64,000 bases of DNA from Omphalotus guepiniiformis (lineage: Eukaryota > Basidiomycota > Agaricomycetes > Agaricales > Omphalotaceae), in the NCBI GenBank assembly GCA_028554645.1, contig JAQOOI010000015.1:310001-374000 (forward strand). Reading direction: 5' to 3'. Within the stretch, counting starts at the first letter, position 1; each line of letters begins with the position of its first letter. Made by a program: the position numbers and the translations under genes. Positions 59,341 through 64,000 of this stretch are shown here, piece by piece. Below the pieces are notes generated by a model. The model searched no databases. It was not told where the DNA came from and saw nothing but the letters and a program-made list of their open reading frames with translations.

Positions 59341-60087
59341 GCTCGGCTTCTCTTACGACCTGAGGATGATCTGGGCCCTGTGTTCCCAGAACTCGAGGAT
59401 GACCTTGAAAGCTTCTTCCACGTCTTGTCTTGGATAATACTTCGGTACACCAAGAATGGTATGTCGAGCGAGGAGTTGGCGACCACAATGTGCATGGTCT
59501 ATGATTATGTTGCCCCAAATGCCAATGCTCCGGGAGGAGTTGAAGGTGGCAATAACAAAGTACTCTACATCTTACGCAAGTTCATGGCTGACGCAGCCAA
59601 ACTTCCTCCAACTGCGCTCCGGGACTTAGTGTGCGATCTCGAGACCGTGTTCACAGTCCGCTATGAGAAGAAACCTTCTTTCTCGCAAGCGTTGATCGAC
59701 AAGCGGAAGAGGGAGTATGATGCTGCCTCCGGTCAGGAGCGCCAAGAGCTGGAGGCGATAGATGGGATGGGGTTCATTCGCAAGGGAAAGCTCAACTCAG
59801 TTTGGATGATGAAGCGCTTCCAGGAGGCCATTGACTCTGACAACTGGCCTGAAGAGGACTGCGTGCGCATAAAGAACGAGATGAAATACCCGAACTTGGT
59901 GTTTCCTGCGGTTCGAACGGTTTCCGACAAGCCAGGGAGTAGTTTGAAGCGGAAGACGTTGAGCAGCGACGTACAGAGCAGCGAATTACAGGAGTCCAAG
60001 AGCGAGTTACGGGAATCCCAGAGCGAGTTACGGGCGTCCCAGAGCGAGGTGCGGGAGTCCAAGAATTCGCGACTCGGATATGATTGA
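57594..60087 (+). CDS. FunK1-type protein kinase, copy 5
   Basis: Exons about 57594-57969, 58031-59051, 59104-59261 and 59320-60087. Exons 1-3 are almost identical to FunK1 copy 3 (catalytic loop HGDLSTGNILIG, then GYLIDWDLSKP). Exon 4 instead follows the copy at 61064: GPVFPELEDDLESFFHVLSW, YVAPNANAPGGVEGG, and a C-terminal heptad-like repeat (SELQESKSELRESQSELRAS). As in copy 3, the ATG aligned with the paralogues (57594) is out of frame by one base. An alternative model uses the ATG at 57393 and a GC-AG intron (57572-57623) and gives 823 residues in frame. Without that, the first usable in-frame ATG is in exon 2 (58064, MELVNTS). The hexamer equivalent to the E-box of other copies is CATGTG here (57446-57451). 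Confidence 0.72.
59990..60075 (+). repeat. 21-bp coding repeat, FunK1 copy 5 C-terminus
   Basis: About four units of a 21-bp repeat (GAGTTACGGGAATCCCAGAGC and variants) encode heptads of the form SELRESQ. A near-identical array lies at 63487-63560 in the copy at 61064. Confidence 0.8.
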
Positions 60088-60252
60088 GCCCAGAGGTGAT
60101 CCAAGAGTGGTACCATATAGTATACGTTGTATCTGTAGATTTTACTGTTAGCGCACTGTACTTACTTAGTTCTGTAAAATAGCACGACTGCGATATTTAT
60201 TCTCAGCTTATTCTCATCCTGGAAATTGCAATTCTGCGGGAAAAGACTTGTG
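60088..60252 (+). repeat. 3' flank shared with FunK1 copy at 61064
   Basis: From 'gcccagaggtgatccaagag' to 'gaaaagacttgt' the sequence is nearly identical to 63585-63749. Homology stops at about 60252, where the inverted kinase fragment begins. Confidence 0.75.
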
Positions 60253-60885
60253 AACACGGTCTCGAGATCGCATAGTAAGTCTCGGAGCGCAGTCGCAGGA
60301 AGTCCGGCACATCGGCCATGTACTTGGTCAATATCTGGAATACCTTTCGTCACTTACAACACCTCCGGGAGCCTTGCTATTCTCGGCAGCATGATCATAA
60401 GTAACACGCGTGCATTATTGTCTGAAGATCCTCTGCAAACAGAGTATTCTTTGTGAACTGAAGTAGTGTCCAACACACGGAAGAAACTCTCTAGGTCGTC
60501 CTCGAGCTGTGGGAAGACAGGTCCTGAAGCTAGAATGGGTCGTAAGAGCAGCCGAGCCGCAATGAACTGCCAGGTGCCCTGAAGGAGTGAAAATTGTAAA
60601 TCTCATGCCGGTAGAAATTGTGAGACCGTAACATACCGTGCGCACAGGTCGACGTGCTCCCTCTCCCAGTTCTGCGACCGGCTTAGACAAGTCCCAATCA
60701 ATCAGGTAACTTTGCCAATCAAAATATTTCCCTGCGCTGATGTCACGATGCAAGATCTTGGCCTCGTCGTATGCCTATTGATGAGCTAATCGTAATTAAT
60801 CAGTCACAATGGGAAGGATAGGTAGTAGTGAATACACTTGCCTTTCATTGCATCTCTCACGGCAGACTGAGCCAGCTTGCAAATG
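60253..60885 (-). pseudogene. Inverted FunK1 fragment
   Basis: On the minus strand, from 60885 down: SAVRDAMKG, a decayed intron, then ILHRDISAGKYFDW (frame altered by a 10-bp loss in the GKDGQ segment), YLIDWDLSKPVAELGEGARR and the following intron. A C-lobe piece with many changes follows, then LPATALRDLLCDLETVFT, where it stops abruptly. It resembles copies 1 and 2 more than its neighbours. It sits in the 3' flank of copy 5 and just upstream of the promoter of the next copy. Confidence 0.8.
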
Positions 60886-60902
60886 AGGAAGTCGCGTACT
60901 GT

Positions 60903-60908
60903 CACGTG
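60903..60908. promoter_or_regulatory. CACGTG E-box upstream of FunK1 copy 6
   Basis: CACGTG about 156 bp upstream of the ATG at 61064, matching the position of the same site upstream of the gene at 9772. Confidence 0.45.
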
Positions 60909-61063
60909 GTCGTGTTGCCACTTTCAACGCGACCACGACCACTCACACTTGTGTGGATTCTGAGCTGCTGCGTTGGGCCACACTTGATTCTTCATTGTCT
61001 TCCAGGTATACTTAAGTGCTCTTCATCTATCGAGAGAGAAGGCAAGTTCTCGTATCTTTCATC

Positions 61064-63584
61064 ATGTCATCTGCTAACTCAAAGAAACTCAGATACTCCG
61101 TTTTTCGTTCGGGCGTCGACTATTTTCCCTCGAAACGATTGGCCTTACCTGCTTCATCCATAGCGAAAGGAGCAATAGTACCACCGCGTCCCTCAACTCC
61201 TCCACCAGGTCCTGCTCTACCTGACCAAACTACGCCTATAAGGAGCATATATTCTAGCCTTGGTCCTAACACAACAACTCCATTGCCACGCGATCAGCGG
61301 CTAAAAGTTTACGCTGCTGATATCAACTATAACACTCTGGGGCCTATGTTAGCGACAGATTTTGTCGATCATCATTTCCCGGAAGCTGGACCAGTTCCAT
61401 GGGATGAGAAGAAGAGCTCACTCGATGGACTGTTGAAACTCAACGCGGTGAAAACTGAACTAGAGATGTATCCGATTCTGGTCAGTCCTTCTTAAAGGTA
61501 TTGTAAGATTTGCTAATCGCCCTATTATAGCTTGATGCACTCAAGACGTTTTGTGATGGTCGAATGGAGCTCGTCGAGACCTCTAAAAATGCAGACACAG
61601 TGAATGCTGGACCGGAGCAGGATGAAGTAAAGCCGGATATCACGATGTATAAGGTAAATTCAGGAAGAACGCGGCCAACGGATATGTCTCTTGCGCAGAC
61701 ACATTTCGAGGTCAAGTTCCATGGATATGATGACCCATTCGCTGACGTTCGCCGGGATGATTCACCCTTCGTGCACACCACCGACGCCGCACGAGCGACG
61801 CGAGGACAAATCACCTGCTATGCCATCGCCCAATTCTCACAGCAGTATCGCACGCACCTGTTCACAGTGTTCATTCAGAAGCAATGGGTCAGGCTTATAC
61901 GTTGGGATCGGTCTGGTGCAGTGGTCACCCAGAAATTCAACATTAGCACTGTCGAGGGTGCGAAACTCTTTGCAGATTTCCTTTGGCGATTCAGTCGAGC
62001 ATCGGATGCCACTCGCGGTTTGGACGAGACAGTCACGATTCCTGGTGAGGCAGATGCAGAGCAGGTCGCACAAGCTCGAAAGGAACTTGGGTTGAGCCCC
62101 ACGGCTCCTATATGGAAGTTCGCTGTCTACGATGACACGAAGAAGGATGAGGTGAATTACTGCTATGGTAGCCACCCACGGTTCCGAGGTCGAAGTGCTC
62201 TTACTGGCCGTTGCACTCGTTGTATACCGGTCTGGTATCCGGTGAAGAAGCGATGCGTTCTTTTGAAGGATACATGGCGTGTCGTTGGGGAAGATATGGT
62301 GAAGGAAGGTGACATCTATGAGAAGCTGCGGACAGCGGAAGTGAACAATATCCCAGAATGTCATCAAGCCGGCGACATTCCTCTTCCTCACCATCACACT
62401 GAAACTTGCGACGTCGTTCTTGAAAAAGATCGTAAACCCCTCCGTCAGCATCAACATTATCGACTGCTGCTTGAAGATGTGGGTAAAGACCTCACTCACT
62501 TCGACAACACCCGTACGATGGTTCGTGCTATGAAAGATGCCATGCAAGGTGAGTATATGCTGCTTCCTATTTCCTCTGTTTCTGACGAAAACATTCTTAG
62601 CGCATCATGAGGCTTATGAAAAAGCCAAGATCTTGCATCGCGACATCAGTACGGGAAATATTTTGATTGGGAAGGATGGGCGTGGATATCTGATTGATTG
62701 GGATCTCTCGAAACCGGTGGCAGACCTCGGAAAGGGAGCACGTCAAGTTATACGCACGGTACGTCTTCATCGTTTGTCCCTATGATGGCCCGGCATGAAA
62801 TTGTTCACTCTTTCAGGGCACCTGGCAATTCATTGCGGCTCGGCTTCTCTTACGACCTGAGCATGGTCTGGGCCCTGTGTTCCCAGAACTCGAGGATGAC
62901 CTTGAAAGCTTCTTTCACGTGTTGTCTTGGATAATACTTCGGTACACCAAGAATGGTGTGTCGAGCGAGGAGTTGGCGACCACAATGGGCACGGTCTACG
63001 ATTATGTTGCCCCAAATGCCAATGCTCCGGGAGGAGTTGAAGGTGGCAGTAGTAAAATAATCCACATCTTGCGCAAGTTCATGGCTGACGCAGCCAAACT
63101 TCCTCCAACTGCGCTCCGAGACTTAGTGTGCGATCTCGAGATCGTGTTCACAGTCCGCTATGAGAAAAAAGCTCCTGCCGAGCAAGAGGTGATTGATGAG
63201 TGGAAGGAGACCTATGATGCTGCCTCCGATAAGAAGCGCAAGATTTTGGAGAGGTTGGATGACAGAGGCATCATTCGCAAGGGAAAGCTCAACTCAGATT
63301 GGATGATAAAGCGCTTCCAGGAGGCCATCGACTCTGACAACTGGCCTGAAGAGGACTGCGTGCACATAAAGAACGAGATGAAATACCCCGACTCAGTGTT
63401 TCCTGCGGTTCCAACGGTTTCCGACAAGCCAGGGAGTAGTTTGAAGCGGAAGACGTTGAGCAGCGACGTACAGAGCAGCGAATTACAGGAGTCCAAGAGC
63501 GAGTTACGGGTATCCCAGAGCGAGTTAGGGGCGTCCCAGAGCGAGGTGCGGGAGTCCAAGAGATCGCGACTCGGATGTGATTGA
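61064..63584 (+). CDS. FunK1-type protein kinase, complete copy 6
   Basis: Four exons: 61064-61480, 61531-62548, 62601-62758 and 62817-63584, 786 residues, all introns GT-AG. It begins MSSANSKKLRYSVFRSGVDY with a Pro-rich stretch, then GPMLATDFVDHHFPEAGPVP. The N-lobe, GRSALTGRCTRCIPVWYPVK, LLKDTWRVVGEDM and EDVGKDLTHFDNT follow. The catalytic loop is intact: HRDISTGNILIG (about residues 491-500), then GYLIDWDLSKP. The C-lobe has GPVFPELEDDLESFFHVLSW and LPPTALRDLVCDLEIVFT, and the tail carries heptads such as SELRVSQSELGASQ before a basic end (KRSRLGCD). With the gene at 9772 it is one of two copies that look fully competent. Substrate unknown; the heptads suggest a coiled-coil partner surface. 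Confidence 0.87.
63487..63572 (+). repeat. 21-bp coding repeat, FunK1 copy 6 C-terminus
   Basis: Same 21-bp array as at 59990-60075 with a few substitutions, encoding SELQESK, SELRVSQ, SELGASQ, SEVRESK. Confidence 0.8.
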
Positions 63585-64000
63585 GCCCAGAGGTGATCCA
63601 AGAGTGGTACCATATAGTATACGTTGTATCTGTAGATTGTACTGTTAGCGCACTGTACTTACTTAGTTCTGTAAAATAGCACGACTACGATACTTATTCT
63701 CAGCTTATTCTCATCTTGAAAATTGCAATTATGCATGAAAAGACTTGTTATTCGACGATTTGTTCCGGTTACGTCCTTGGCAACGTTGTTATTATCTCTT
63801 TGTCCTCCCTAAAATCGCCTTTTATAGCAATTTTCAACTCTGGAGCAGCGTCAGTTGCGACCGAATTGCTCTCGTACTTCCAAATTTCAACTCGTATATA
63901 AATGTCTCGTCGATACTTCACCATGAAACCCATCATTCGATTTCAAGTGACTATTAGCCTCACAGCTTATTCGTTGACTTCACTTCTTGAACAATCTCTG
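63585..64000. other. 3' flank of FunK1 copy 6, no gene recognised
   Basis: The first 165 bp are shared with 60088-60252. The remainder to the window end has no recognisable feature. Confidence 0.5.

Noticed and set aside
1..64000. tRNA, rRNA and CRISPR features
   Set aside because: No cloverleaf with a convincing T-loop, no rRNA-like block and no regular spaced repeats were seen by eye; a covariance-model scan would be decisive.

Overview
This window looks like a stretch of an agaricomycete (mushroom-forming basidiomycete) nuclear genome. The genes are broken by many 50-70 bp introns. The window carries several fungal-specific FunK1-type kinases, a TRAPPII Trs65-like gene with long Ser/Pro-rich segments, a fungal S10 carboxypeptidase and a hAT DNA transposon. 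All gene models were spliced by eye using GT-AG or GC-AG junctions, reading frame and comparison between paralogues inside the window. No database search was run.

Layout. 1-830: 5' part of a secreted serine carboxypeptidase (minus strand, runs off the left edge). 1.5-2.2 kb: relic of a PIF1/Helitron-type helicase. 3.6-4.5 kb: short, divergent FunK1 pseudokinase. 6.7-7.2 kb: small two-exon helical protein. 7.5-14.1 kb: a truncated FunK1 copy, a full FunK1 copy, two decayed Trs65 fragments and a scrap of the EF-hand/ZZ gene family. 14.1-18.9 kb: mostly empty. 18.9-22.2 kb: long low-complexity protein of unknown function. 25.7-29.2 and 29.9-34.7 kb: two tandem paralogues with 13 and 14 exons, each with a helical N-terminus, an EF-hand, a ZZ zinc finger and a C-terminal coiled coil. 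The second also has an inserted beta-rich domain and an acidic linker. 34.8-39.1 kb: apparently complete hAT transposon with matching 8-bp target-site duplications. 40.4-42.7 kb: FAD-dependent aromatic monooxygenase with one splice junction I cannot place in frame. 43.0-44.8 kb: Trs65 pseudogene. 45.2-47.5 kb: FunK1 (minus). 47.8-51.9 kb: the only complete Trs65-like gene. 52.2-53.0 kb: SNX3-type sorting nexin (minus). 54.5-54.7 kb: small helical protein. 56.1-57.3 kb: chimaeric debris of Trs65 and monooxygenase exons. 57.6-60.1 kb: FunK1. 60.25-60.9 kb: inverted FunK1 fragment. 61.1-63.6 kb: full FunK1.

The main theme is repeated duplication of a FunK1 + Trs65 block. Only one Trs65 copy stayed whole while kinase copies multiplied, changed catalytic-loop residues and exchanged C-terminal segments. 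One copy pair forms an inverted repeat with about 2.3 kb arms around the intact Trs65 and SNX3 genes. I found no convincing tRNA, rRNA or CRISPR feature.
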